Both the position numbers and the translations under genes were made by a program. A model generated the notes under the pieces. It saw only the letters and a program-made list of their open reading frames with translations, did no database searches and had not been told where the DNA came from. From contig UESW01004251.1 in assembly GCA_900491605.1 (NCBI GenBank), positions 651,846-715,845 of the forward strand: a stretch of DNA of 64,000 bases, read 5' to 3'. Of the stretch, positions 11,149 through 22,808 are shown in pieces. Numbering within the stretch: position 1 is the first letter of the stretch; the number at the start of each line of letters is the position of its first letter. The DNA is from Calamus simplicifolius. Its lineage: Eukaryota > Streptophyta > Magnoliopsida > Arecales > Arecaceae.

Positions 11149-11285
11149 ACGCTTTAAAGCGTCGGCAATTTGAAAACAGCACTTCCCAACACTTTTTAAA
11201 AGCATCAAAAAATTTTGCCTCCACTCTTGATTTTTCGATGCTTTACAAAGCATTGGGATACAAATTTTTGATGCTTTTTAGCATC
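11149..11285. repeat. Three subterminal hairpins of the CACTA element
   Basis: Perfect inverted repeats are ACGCTTTAAAGCGT (11149-11162), ATGCTTT-AC-AAAGCAT (11238-11253) and GATGCT-TTTT-AGCATC (11270-11285). At the other end the motif appears as CGATGCTAGGGG and AAGCATCGGG (9890-9990). In this family such subterminal repeats bind transposase. Confidence 0.75.
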
Positions 11286-12080
11286 GAAAAATGTTTTTTT
11301 TAGCATCAGCTACACTTAAAATTATTATAGTGATCCTTGCCATGATTGACCTGTGTTCAGCCTTAAAATATTCTGGTCTCCTAGTGCATAATCAATATGA
11401 AACAAAAAACAAGCTAGAGGCTCTAGGTTGTTGCCAAAACTTTATGAAGCGATAAGAAAATCATTTTTTAGTGAAAATAATAAGAGACTCATCAAATTCA
11501 CTGGGTGGATAAGTTAGACAAACATATAAGGAGCACTATATGCTGTCAAGCTAAAGGAAGCTTTTATAAAAGGAGAATATGACAGAGAAACAAAGGACCA
11601 TATGCAATGAGGTCTTACTCAATGCTAATGGTGCCTTTTCTTGGTTCAAACATTGTAGTTGTTTCTATTGGTATTTGAAAACTTTCTTTCAATCAACTCA
11701 ACCAACTTCAATTTCAACAATTTCAAATATTTCACTCAAAATTTTACAATTTTAATAAAAAATAAAGATTCAAAAATAATTAGAAAATAAAAGAAATTAT
11801 CATATAAGATCTTTGAATATTTTATATGATATAATGTTTCTTTTGTGTAGTTTTGTTAATTTCAAATTGAAACAAGTATTGCTTATGAAAGGGTTGTCTC
11901 GAGGATTGAATTCCGCCATTTAGTTTTCAAATATACTTTTAAGATGCCATACATGGACTTATGGTGTGTTGCAAGCTTGCCGCTGTGGCACCCCAAAAAA
12001 AAAAAAAAAAAACTCATTTAAATCTCATCTATTTCCATGTTTACCATAACAACCCAAGACCTCAACAAAAAAGGCTATTG

Positions 12081-12482
12081 AGAATGTATTAATTGTGTTC
12101 CTTGACCTTTTTTAAATAACTAAGATCTTTCTAACGTATAATTAATGTAGAATTAAATACACACATGTATAAGTCCTTAGACACTCCCTTTAATTAAGTC
12201 CTAACATCCTTAATAGGCTTACGGTTCAAAGTAAAATCTAATCACAAATATCTTGATTGACATGTGTTCAACCCAAATAAGATTGTGCAACATGGTCCTC
12301 TTGTCCAATGACCTATGGGTCAAATTTGCTTTGATACCATTTCTAACAACCCATGACCTCCATAAAAAAAACTACCAAAGGGTATTATTTATTTCTTTGG
12401 CATTGTATAAATATTCAAGATCTCTCCAACATGTAATTGATGTAGAATTAAGTACACACTTGCACAAGTCCTTATATTTATG
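12081..12482 (+). repeat. Dispersed non-coding repeat, copies 3 and 4
   Basis: Two copies about 300 bp apart (about 12081-12180 and 12383-12482) share 'AAGATCTxTCxAAC', 'GTAGAATTAAxTACACAC' and 'AAGTCCTTA'. Each is preceded by a version of AACAACCCAxGACCTC, which suggests duplication of the whole block. Confidence 0.55.
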
Positions 12483-12774
12483 TTTGGATTCCATGCTTCT
12501 ACGTGATAATCATTTAGCTTTTCTTTAGAAAATATAAAAGAAAAATGGATTAAACTAGTTAGAGCCTTTTAATTACTAGAGTTTAAAGATCTAGTGAAAA
12601 ATTACACATGCCCAAGCTAGCAACTTTGTAGTCCAAAGGATACGATGGTCTTGATGACGATGATGAAACTTTTCCATTTACTAGAAAATGAACAAAAAAA
12701 AACTATATTAAAAGAAAGGAACTTATTTCCTTCCTCATGGTTTAGAATTTAGCAAGACATTAGACAATGCTAAT

Positions 12775-14110
12775 ATGAAGGAGCATTTGGTATAACAATG
12801 CAAACCGATTGAATGCAGATGCTCCAAATGTATATACTTCACTTAATCTCTTTTTCATATTTTCTTTAAATTATTAGTTTATTTATAATAAATATCTTAG
12901 GGCATGTTTTCTAGTAAATTGTATACCTATAAAAATGAAAGAAAAGGGCATACAGAAAGATATATTGGTGAGTTACTTAAGGAAATCGAACTAAAGTACA
13001 TAAAGTAGAGCTCTAAAGTGAAAATATGGGTGGTGAATAGTGATGTCCCCCATCTTTCTCTTGTAAAAGAAGAAAAGGATAAGTGAAACTTAAGCAAAAA
13101 ATTGGGAGGTGTAGGTAGGCTAACAACAATGATTCATTAATTTGATCATATGGGAAAAGAAAGAATGCTAATGGTGCTGATGTCTCATTGTCATGCTAGG
13201 GTTTTGGTGGGCTCTTCATTGAAGGCTAACCTTGGAGCAAAATATAGCAATAAAGAAGATAGTATATGCAAGACATGGGTTCAGGTGGTCAAAAGCATCA
13301 ATTTTTTTTGTTAGAAGATGCCAAGAACCAATGAAGAAAAAATCTCTACTTGACAAAAGAAATTTTCTTAAGTGGTGGCCTTTTGTAGTGATGAAACTGA
13401 TGATGCATGTAATTAATGAAATTTGGCAAGCGCAATATGCAATGCTAGTTGAAGAAAGAATTTGGTATAGCAACATGCATATGCCTTGATTGGATTTTCC
13501 ATTTATATATTCTTCACTCGGAGATTGAAATTGTTTGTATGCACTCCACTCAATCTATTGCTTATATCTTCCTATCTATTGTGGATTACTTTATAGTAAA
13601 TATCTAAGGACATGTTTATCAGTAATGTGTATACATATATAATGGAAGAAAGGAGAACATAAAAAAATTATGTTGACAAGACTCTTATGGTGTCTATGCA
13701 TAACGAGGCCCTACATCTTTATTTTGTAAAAATATAGGAAAAGATAAATTTATGGATTTTTGTTTGAGGTTGTGGGGTGGGGGTTTAAGTGTCTATAGTT
13801 TGGAATATGGGCATTGGACTTGTCCTCTACTCAAAAATCCTTCTTCTTCTATTCATTTAAAGGAAATTCAAAAGGAAAAATTAGGGATGCATGCATGCTA
13901 ACAACAATAAACAATATGTTTGATCATAAGGGGAATGAAGTGTGTCAAGAGAGTGAATGATAGAAGTTTTGATGAGCTCATCCTTTAAGACTATGTTGGA
14001 GCAAAATATAGTAAAAAAGATCGATGATAGAGGTAATTCATGGGTTTGGGTGGTCCAAACCAATCAAAAAATTCTATGGGAGATGCTCAGAGCCATTAAG
14101 GAGGACATCA
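12775..14110. repeat. Diverged tandem duplication, unit about 0.7 kb
   Basis: Collinear landmarks recur at 12790 and 13460 (TTTGGTATA), 12890 and 13598 (AAATATCTTAGG-type), 12940 and 13650 (AATGRAAGAAARG), 13143 and 13922 (TTTGATCAT), 13236 and 13998 (GCAAAATATAG). Offsets drift from about 670 to 780 bp because of indels, so the duplication is old. Confidence 0.6.
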
Positions 14111-15019
14111 ACACTTTGGAGGGAAACTTGTATAAGTTGATCTTCTATGATGATGAGATAGATGTTGCATGTAGTCAAAGAAATTTGACAGTAATTGGTA
14201 AGTTTTTAGGAAGAGATTTTTCAATTGGTTACATCTTGAAAGAATTAAGTGTGAGAAGAGGCATTGAAGGGGATTTTGAGGTCTTATCCCTCTTTCTGAT
14301 GGGATTTTGTTGTTTAGTTTTGAATCAAAGGAGGTTGAAACTAAGGTCCCCTAGTAAATTAATTGCTTGATTTCATCTATTTTTCCTATAATTTTATTTA
14401 AAATATGAATATTAGATCAAGCAGGTAAAGCCATATTTATTAAATATTCTACTAAAAATCTAATGGTATGCTTGCATTATATCGTAAATTATACATATTT
14501 TCGACAATGTTGGATCTTTAAAAATCTATTTATTTTGTAAATGCCTGAAACATTCGAAAAATTTTTAATGTTTGAAAACAATATCATGAAATGGATAAAT
14601 AATGTATTTAAACTATCAATCTGGCTATGATATGTAGATTACATCAAGTGCGGTATGGATATGATATGTGATTTACCCTATAAATATAGTATAAGTATGA
14701 TATATGACCAATGACACAAGTGTGGTATTTGATCTATAATGCATGGATTGAATATGGCATGGATTTACACTGTAGGGGTTAAACGCATTCATAGTATTTT
14801 GTTATAGAGTTAAAAGAAATTTAAAATTTGATAAATGGGACAAGATATTTGATTATTAGTGTGTTCAAATATGAAAATTTGTATGTTATATTTTACTTTG
14901 ACAAAAATGCAATATTCCATTTTATAGATATAATTTAAAAAATAATTGTGATCTTTGCTACTTATAAACTTTCATTATTTATTTACATGCATTTGTTGAG
15001 TTGAATTATTAAATTGAGA

Positions 15020-16759
15020 ATAGGGAGAAATATATAAAATTATCAAACTAAGAAAAAGAAAAAATAGAGATATAAATTAGGTTAAAATATCAATGATAAA
15101 GATTTAAAAAGATTTGGTTAAGTAAGATGAGATCAAAGAAAAACAAAGAAGTTATATTAATGCATTACTTAAACTAAGAAAAAGAAAAATAGAGATATAA
15201 ATTAGGTTAAAATATCAATGATAAAGATTTAAAAAGATTTGGTTAAGTAAGATGAGATCAAAGAAAAACAAAGAAGTTATATTAATGCATTACTTAATGA
15301 AAGTTATGCATATGATTTAGGATGCTGTATTGGTTCTATTAAAAAATAGAAATATTAAGTATATGCATAAAATAATGATATTTGAGGTAAATATGGCTGT
15401 GAAAAAGATGAAAAAATGAAAATTAGTTGGACCTAATGAAATTCTTGTTGAGATTTGAAAGTCTCGGTGATGTGAGGATAACTTAGTTGAATAATTTATT
15501 TAATAAAATCTCAGCAATTAAGAAAATATATGATAAGTAGAAAAATGGTATTATAATACAGATTTATAAGAATAGAAGTGAAAATCAGAATTATTCTAAC
15601 TATTGTGGTATTGAACTCATGAGCCACACTGTGAAATTTTGGGAGAGAATAATTGAGCATAGATGAAAATATGGCACAAAAATTATCAAAGAACCAAGTT
15701 GATTTTATGTTAGGAAGGTCAATTACAAAAGTTATTATTTTCCTTGAGAGATCAATAAAAAATATAAAGAAATGATATAGGACTTCATATAGTTCTTATT
15801 AATTCAAAATAATTATATTATGGAGCTCGTAGAAAAATCTTATGATATATATTAGAAAATAAAGAAATATTTATTAAAAATGGTAATATAATTGTGATGT
15901 ATATGATGGAATAATTACAAATGTAAGATCTACTTGTGATAATGCAAATAAGCTTCTAGTTTTAATTGGTTTACAACAAAAAATTTATCTTCTTGCACCC
16001 GTTATAGTTAGGCTTATTAGTCATATTTAGGACGATATTTCTTAGTGTATTTTATTTGCAAATGACATAGTATTAGTAGATAAAATTGCATTTAAAGTTA
16101 ATCATAAATTGAAACTATAGATAAGTACATTAGAATCTAAGGGTTTTAGATGAAGTAAAATTAATATAAAATATATGGAATACATTTTAATAAAATTAAA
16201 AATAAAGAAGAAGTTATAGTGAAAATAGAGAATCATGAAGTTCCTTAGAGTGAATTCCTTTTATATTTAGGATTGGTTATTCCTAAGACACAAGAAATTG
16301 AGGAGAATTTTGTTTATAAAATAAAAACTGATTAAATGAAATAAAAAAGTTCATTGAAATATTATATGATTATATGATACCTAACTAATTGAAAAAAAAA
16401 ATTATAAGATAGCCATAAGTCTAGCTATACTTTACAATACAGAATGTTAGGGCTACATAATAATATACATATAAGATCATTGTAGCCAAAATAAGAATAT
16501 TGAGATGGATTTGTAATAATATAAGATAGAACATGATAAGAAATAAAGTTACGCATAAAAAATGAAGATAACACTAATTGAAAATAAAAGAGAAGAGGTA
16601 AAAGAAAATCTTGTGAGAGGAAGTAGTAAATAAGGCTTAATATCTTTCTATTTTATAAAAAAATATAGCCCTAAACTAAGAGAAAAGGAGAAAAAAGACT
16701 TGTATAATTGACTCAAACTAGTTTGAGATTAAAGCTTTGTTGTTGTTGTTGTTGTTGTT
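15020..16759 (+). mobile_element. Decayed RTE-clade LINE, RT to 3' end
   Basis: Conceptual translation across many stops and shifts gives the signature of plant RTE LINEs: GPNEILVEIW, a fingers/palm region, and HIWDDISWCILFANDIVLVD near 16020-16080, where the catalytic FADD has become FAND. Further on are LGLVIPKT-EIEENFVYKIKT and LYNTECWAT-like segments. It ends in a (GTT)n tail at 16738-16759, typical of RTE 3' ends. The endonuclease is absent, so the copy is 5'-truncated as well as mutated. It would encode the reverse transcriptase that copies LINE RNA at a nicked target. Confidence 0.82.
15045..15295 (+). repeat. 125-bp tandem duplication inside the LINE
   Basis: 15045-15170 and 15171-15295 are identical apart from a one-base difference in an A run. 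Such identity inside a badly decayed LINE means that the duplication is much younger than the element. Confidence 0.9.
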
Positions 16760-18235
16760 ATATGTATTCTTTTTAATCCTCTAAGAGATATTTGAGAGCT
16801 TAGAAAATCTATCTGGGCTTTCAAAGCAACTCATATTTATAAGAAAGGTATGGATACTATATTGGTTAGCATTGTTTTCACTTAGCTTTAATGTCTTTTT
16901 TGATGACAAAAATACTTTGCAGGCCCATTTAGCATACTTACTGAGATTTGATGCTTATGATTCTTCCATTTGGCTTTACTTTCAACTTTTCAACCTCTGT
17001 AACAAACACGTACCCAAACATACAAGCATGCACATATTATTCATTTCTTGAACTATAATTATTCAAAGGGTCATTAGATTAATCAACTATGAAGCTTTAT
17101 AGTGCTTAAAGAATTCATATTCTTTACTCTAATTTTTTATTAGAACTGACAAAACATATTAAATTTAGCATTTCTTTTAAATATTGTTAAGACTAGCTAG
17201 CCATTTAATCAAATGCATGCCATTTAGAATGCTATATTTATCCTATAAAAAATTATTTTTATAAGCTATCTTTAAAATGTTGCTAAAATAAGACTCTTTT
17301 TGGAGTCCTTGGCTTTCTGCATCTCTGGTGTGATTTTCTGAAAAACCATTTATACACAACTTGATATATATGAGAGCTCTCCTCTCTTTCTTCTTTTCTT
17401 CTCTTTTTCTTCTACCTCCTTACCATATGCTTCATCTTATCCTTTTTGTTTGTCTCATCATTCTTCTCCTTCCTCTCCTCCTCCTCCTCACCTTATTCTT
17501 CTTTCCTCCTTCATCTTCTCCTTCTTCATTCACACAAAATGTGTTGGTTTAAATTTATTACGCTTTCCTTTAGGAATGCTGGATTGAATTTATATTTTCT
17601 GCTCACACTCTAATGTGTTCCTTTTCTCTTTGAAATAAGGCTTCTTCTTTATTCACTCAAGAAGTGTTAAGCTTAAGTTTGTTATTCTCTCCTTTTGTCA
17701 TGTTGGAATTTATATTAGGGAATGTTACCACTAGGATTAAAACTCTAGACCTCACACTTATGCAGGACCTTAATAGAGGCTTGCCAACCACTAGATTGAA
17801 GACCTGTAATAAGATGGTTTGCTATTCTACTATTAATTACTAGCAACATCTCTACCCATGTGTTCCCTAATTGCATTCCCATTTTCAATTCACTTCAATA
17901 ATTTCATCAAGTTTTAATGAGCTGCATTATTATCATATCATATTCTTGTGCAACTCAATCCATATTTTTAACAAGTCAAGCAAATTTGGTGGACATGGAG
18001 CTTGCAAAATTCATGCTATAGATACTCAATGCAAAACATTACATCACATCAAAGATAACTTGATAATGAAATATAGACAAATTAGGAATAATTAGTACTA
18101 AAAAAGCTATAAATAATTTAGCTTTCTAAAGTGACAAATTACTGCACCTGTAGCAATCTAATCTGAAAACACCATTTCACCATAAAAAATCATTGATTAA
18201 ATTCTGCATCTCAAAAGTCAATGAAATTACCTCAA
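16760..18235. other. Intergenic DNA 3' of the F-box gene
   Basis: No gene is seen. 17364-17530 is a pyrimidine-rich tract (CTT/TCC runs), source of a spurious Leu/Pro-rich frame. The region 17728-17812 reads on the minus strand like a worn tRNA-derived SINE. The remaining DNA is AT-rich and contains the 3' flank of the minus-strand F-box gene. Confidence 0.6.
17728..17812 (-). repeat. Possible tRNA-derived SINE fragment
   Basis: On the minus strand GTGGTTGGCAAGC resembles a Pol III A box, and GAGTTTTAATCC, about 40 bases on, resembles a B box. No tail or target duplication could be fixed. Confidence 0.3.
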
Positions 18236-20446
18236 CTAGCATATCATGATTTGTACCATAGGTGAGGCCTTCCTAAAGCTTCTTAGTTCTTGAGCTGCTG
18301 CTATATATTGATGAATTTTTGCAAAGGGTGCATCCTTTGAAATGTTGATGATTACCTCTTCCAAAACTTTGGATCTTTCCAGTAAAAACCTTAAAAACTC
18401 CACTTCATTGTCTTGGCCATCAAAGCCTTTTATCTTCAGCGTCTTGAGATGGTCTTGAAGGCAAATAAACGTCTGAGTGGGTTGAGATTCCCAAAATTCT
18501 CGGCCATTTAGGACTCGTTCAAAGGGGTATTCATAATCCTGAAATTTGAGATAATTATTCTTAAGCTAGCAAGATAAACTAAAATTTAAAGGGACAATTT
18601 TTTCATTTAGACTGCAACATTGCAAAATTAAAATTACGTACATCAATGTCAGTTTTTTCTCCTAGTTCGACTGTGAGAGTTTCCAACTTGGTATAGCTTC
18701 TTAATAGAAAAGCAACTCCTGGTAGTTCATTTTGATGCAATTCAGTTGAAAAAAGGTATAGATGCTTAAGTCTATCAATTGGTTCTTGTAAGTGGAATTT
18801 GTTAACTCCACTGGTTACAACCTTCACATAATAAAGAGAGCAAATCATCAAATTGTGATTTTTGTTAGAGTAAATGCAGTCTAAAAAAATTAAGGAATAA
18901 TAATTTCAGATCAAATGTGATCAATATGCATAGAGGAAAATCTAATGTCTTGTTTCTACTACTAATCAAGTTATTTTAGATCACAGAATAATTTTGGATC
19001 AATGGTAATCAATTGTGTTTACTATACATAATGTTTAAAACCAATAGTTATAGCTGAGGAATAAATTTTAATATGTTCAATGAGATAAACATAAAAATTA
19101 AACTAATATTTTCATAGTGAACAACAAAATCAAATTAGTAAATAATAAGCAATTGATTTTCAGATCCCTATGTTCAGCTTAAATGAAAACATCAAAGCAT
19201 GAATCAAAATTATTATTGTCTGTAACATAGACAAGTTATTATCTCTAATGTATTAATCTACAATACAAAACCGTACAACTATACAAAAAAGCATCATGTT
19301 TGAAATCACATCAAAGCATGAATAAAAATTATTATTGTCTGTAACATAGACAAGTTACTATATCTAATGTATTAATCTACAATATAAAACTGTGCAACTA
19401 TATAAAAAGGCATCATGTTGAAATCAAACCTGAAGGAAGTAACTGCATACATTCAACGATTTGGCATTGTGTACTCCAGGAAGAAGATCATTGCATATAA
19501 GATCACCATCAGGTTGGAATGGTGCCCCTATACTAAAGTTGAACTCTATTTCCTCAAGATTATCTAACTCTTTAAATGTGATCGGATCTAAATCTCCAAT
19601 ATATCTTAAACAATTTAGTTTCGATGCTTCAATGATGTACCCCATATCTGATGCCATGCAATCACGAAAGTATAACTGAGTCAGTGATCGATTCTTATCT
19701 ATAACTTTGATAAGACCTGTAACCTTTAACTCCACCAATGATAGGTCCTTTAGAGATGGGCTATTGGCCATCAAGACCACGAGTGCATTAGAGTCTAACT
19801 GGATATGTTCTATGTAGAGAATCCTAAGGTTAGTGAATGCACTAAACCGAGTAGGTTGGAAATTACAACTCACTAGCCTCAAGGTCTGCAACGAGTGACA
19901 CATTTCATAGACATCAATGGGTAACTCACCACGATTATACCCAGAAGGACCCCAACCCATTATATCATAATCCATGAAGTCAAGTTCAAGCTTTTCAACA
20001 CGTCGTCTGGCAGCAAATTTGATCCACCTATTAACTTCTAGGGCATACCTGCGAGGTTTAGAGAAATGAAGACGAAATTTATGAATCTTTGTCTCATGAT
20101 ATCTGGTAAAGAAGCTGCAAGCATGCTTGACGAAGGCTTGCTGGCCTGTCCTCTTGATCCCTTTGGCAAGGGAGTGGCGGCCATCGTTCCTTAAAAGCCG
20201 ACGCTTTTCATCATGAGTAAAGGTTATCTCATCAAGGTCAATATCGGATGAGCATGGCCAGATGTTTCTGTATCTCTTACCAAGGATTGTAGTTCTTGCT
20301 CCTTCTTTGAAAGATAGTTTCCCTAGTATGAAAGCAAGGATTGGATCAGGGAGATCACCGAGTCTGTCCACCTTTGCTTTAGGTTTTTCCATGGTTTTGA
20401 AACGGAGGTTATGTGGTTCTCTTCTTTTCTTTTTTTTTTCCCTCAA
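18236..20446 (-). CDS. F-box/LRR/FBD-domain protein, three exons
   Basis: Exons on the minus strand are 20446-19430, 18821-18642 and 18538-18236; both introns are phase 0 with GT-AG ends (CAG|GTTTGA, GAAG|GTTG, GAT|GTACGT, TTCAG|GATTAT). The product is 499 residues from the first ATG or 481 from ATG 20392, the likelier start because the F-box follows closely (RLGDLPDPILAFILGKLSF, then WPCSSDIDLDE). Leucine-rich repeats fill the middle (LRLVSCNFQPT, LRILYIEHI, LKDLSLVELKV). An FBD domain ends exon 2 and fills exon 3 (DYEYPFERVLNGREFWESQ ... VLEEVIINISK). F-box proteins are substrate receptors of SCF ubiquitin ligases, with Skp1 binding the F-box and the LRR/FBD binding the target; the substrate is unknown. 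All frames are open, so it looks functional. It is the only host gene seen. Confidence 0.87.
19190..19426 (-). repeat. 119-bp tandem duplication in intron 1 of the F-box gene
   Basis: 19190-19308 and 19309-19426 match with few differences. The second copy ends within three or four bases of the intron-1 donor (exon 1 ends at 19430), so the intron grew by duplicating donor-adjacent sequence without copying exon. Confidence 0.85.
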
Positions 20447-21594
20447 TATCTTCTACAGAAAGGATGACTTTAAAACCCTAATCTTAGTCGTAATCCCATC
20501 CAAACATATCCTTGAGAAAAAGAAGAGATGGGGATAGAGATATGGGATGGCGATAATAAATGCATGACCGAGCAAGCGAGAGAAAGCGTATGTTTGTGTG
20601 TAAGTGCAGTGAACCAGAAAGTGACAGTAAATGTGGCGAATTGCAAAACGGCACTATTTGAACAAATGCGAAAAATGAGGGAGGATTGGCTATTTTAGCA
20701 ATTTTCTTATGAAAATATCTTTGTGCGCCACCTTCTATGCATAAAGGCGCTCATCAGACATGTACATTAGCCACATGCTCATTCAAACGCACATGTCATA
20801 ATTTATTAGATCACTGCGTGTTCCACATATGTGCTCGCACGAATGTATAATTAATGCGCACGTCTGATATGTATCTTTATGCATAAAGGTATTTTCTTTT
20901 CTTATACCTTTTTAAAGTCCATGTACATGTCCTCCTTCATCAATTGAACATAAATGATGCATTTCATGTCTATCTCCTTGTTGAGGTTTGAGGTGGGGTC
21001 TCCAATTCAATGAATCAACCTAAGGCTGGTTGCATTATTTTATATTCCACTTGTCACCATCTCTTGTCGCCCTTTCTCTTTGTTTCTCTCTTTCGAGTGG
21101 TTTCACATCTCTTTTGTGCTCGTTTCCCTCTCCTAATAACTGGTGCAATGCTTTTTTTTTTCAAAAAACAAAAAGAAAAAATCATGCATGGGCATCCTAA
21201 TAGGGACTAATCTATAGGCTAACACAGCTTAATACTCCTTAGCCAGTTAATGGAAAGCAAGTGCAATGCTACTTGCCTTATTAGTGAAAGTATAATATCT
21301 TTCAAATAATAATTATGTACTTTTGCTAATTTGTAAAATAGTAACTTTTTTTAATAAGGATTTTTCTTTAAATGTTTTTAGGGAAGCAAATTTAATTATT
21401 GCAATTAAATTGGTTGGTCCATTTAAGAATAAGTCAGGACTCAATATTGTCTAGGCATCTCATAAATGAAAAAAAAGAGAACAATTTATTGCTTCATCTT
21501 GCCATGTGGGCGTGGCCACTAATATTTGTAATTAAATTTTGTTGGCATCTTTGGATAGAGAAAAAGAGGAATGTTATCCCTTTGAACCATAAGA
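20447..21594. other. 5' flank of F-box gene and intergenic DNA
   Basis: This would hold the promoter of the minus-strand F-box gene, but no clear TATA box or known element could be fixed. 20730-20895 contains repeated ATGCATAAAGG and CACATGT-type words (TATGCATAAAGGCGC and TATGCATAAAGGTAT flank it). No coding region is seen. Confidence 0.5.
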
Positions 21595-21597
21595 TTA

Positions 21598-21926
21598 GGT
21601 AGTGTTTGAAATAGGAGATAAAAGGGGATATCTATCCCCTCTTATTTTCAAAAGCCATAACTATAAGGGATAGCTGGGAATAAAGTTAACCAAAGGAATA
21701 ATTCATGGTTAACCTTGGGATATCCCCTCAATTTATTTCCTAGAAAATGCAGGAATAGCTGGTTATCCCTCCAAATAAGAGTAAAAAAAAATTATCCTAT
21801 GAATTTACCTTTTTGCATTTGATATAATCAATGGGATAGCCAAGGAATATCCCTAGGGATAGCCAGGGGACAAACTCTATCCCGTATACTTATCCATGGA
21901 TAATATTTTTTCTATCAAACACTACC
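21598..21926. mobile_element. Tourist-like (PIF/Harbinger) MITE, 329 bp
   Basis: The ends are inverted repeats, GGTAGTGTTTGA at the left and TCAAACACTACC at the right, flanked by TTA on both sides (21595-21597 and 21927-21929), the standard PIF/Harbinger target duplication. The interior has further inverted symmetry (GGGGATATCTATCCCC, AAGGGATAGC and its complement). It has no coding capacity. Confidence 0.88.
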
Positions 21927-21929
21927 TTA

Positions 21930-22800
21930 ATGTCCAGCATGCCTTCTTTTAGGTTGGGTTATCTATTCTTTGGCAAATATAATTGTCTACCTTAGGTAGC
22001 TTGGTTTATGTTATCTTTAGGTTGAGTCATCCCAAAATTCCCCTAATATATTATTTATATAGTGGTCCATGTTAAATCGAAGTATTAGAATTTTTATATT
22101 ATTCTAGAAATACTAACATTATATTATATTATGTTATATTATATTATATTATATCATACATATTAATTCAAATATAATATAAAAATAATGTTATATTAAC
22201 ATATTAATGTTATAGTATTATACTATGTTAACATATTAAAATAATTTAATCTTGTTATTATATATCAAGGTGTTTGAGAATAAATGTAATTGGATGGGAA
22301 AATTTGTCAATTACAAAAAAAAATTATTGTTTTCTCTTTTTTTTACACTCAAACATCAATACAATACTTAAAAAAAATGTAATCATTAGTTGGAATATAT
22401 AGAACATTTATCATAACAATAAATTAGACCTTATCTCTATAAATGTTATTAGCGATGTCTTCCTAATTTAATTCCCTCCCTATCCCAACAAATTATATCT
22501 CTTTCCAAAGGAAGCCTTAAAGATAAGAGGTGAACTATTCATTGTATTATAATAAAGGATAGCAGTGACTTTATTAGCTTATAATAACAACAGTAATAAC
22601 AACAAGAATAAGAATCCCTTTCTTTATCCAATTGATAAGGAAGCAATCCTCTCAATCCTCTCTAGAAAATAATAGAAATTAAAAGAAATTTAAAAGGTAG
22701 CGATAAAAATCTTCACTTTTAGTAATAGCTGATAAAACAAATTTATAATACCCTTAGTTATACTTGAGGTCACAAGTCCCTAAAATCTACATTGAATACT
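21930..22800. other. AT-rich intergenic DNA with ATATT microsatellite
   Basis: Nothing coding is seen. 22113-22157 is an (ATATT)n-type microsatellite; 22160-22250 continues with ATATTAATGTTA-like repeats. Confidence 0.6.
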
Positions 22801-22808
22801 CCTTATAT

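Larger units (their letters stand above)
9854..11332 (+). mobile_element. Non-autonomous CACTA (En/Spm-type) transposon
   Basis: The element begins CACTACAAAAAATTTTG and ends ATTATTATAGTG, and is flanked on both sides by ATC (9851-9853 and 11333-11335), the 3-bp duplication expected for CACTA elements. Terminal inverted repeats stay recognisable for about 25 bp. Subterminal regions carry repeated GCATC/GATGC-type motifs in both orientations. At 1479 bp with no transposase-like reading frame, it must move with enzyme supplied in trans. The interior is GC-rich and gene-like, including a possible captured exon and a TATA box at 10915-10920. Confidence 0.88.
11333..15019. other. AT-rich intergenic DNA with old repeats
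   Basis: No convincing gene is seen. It holds two more copies of the dispersed repeat (about 12081-12180 and 12383-12482) and a diverged tandem duplication at about 12775-14110. 14370-15000 has imperfect short repeats around GGTATGGATATGATATGT. The longest open frame, 13957-14370 plus (137 codons), lies in the duplication and matches nothing known. Confidence 0.6.

Noticed and set aside
13957..14370. 137-codon open frame
   Set aside because: No recognisable domain; it lies in a diverged tandem repeat whose other copy does not keep the frame.
17361..17552. Leu/Pro-rich frame that looks like a membrane peptide
   Set aside because: It is a pyrimidine-rich simple-sequence tract.
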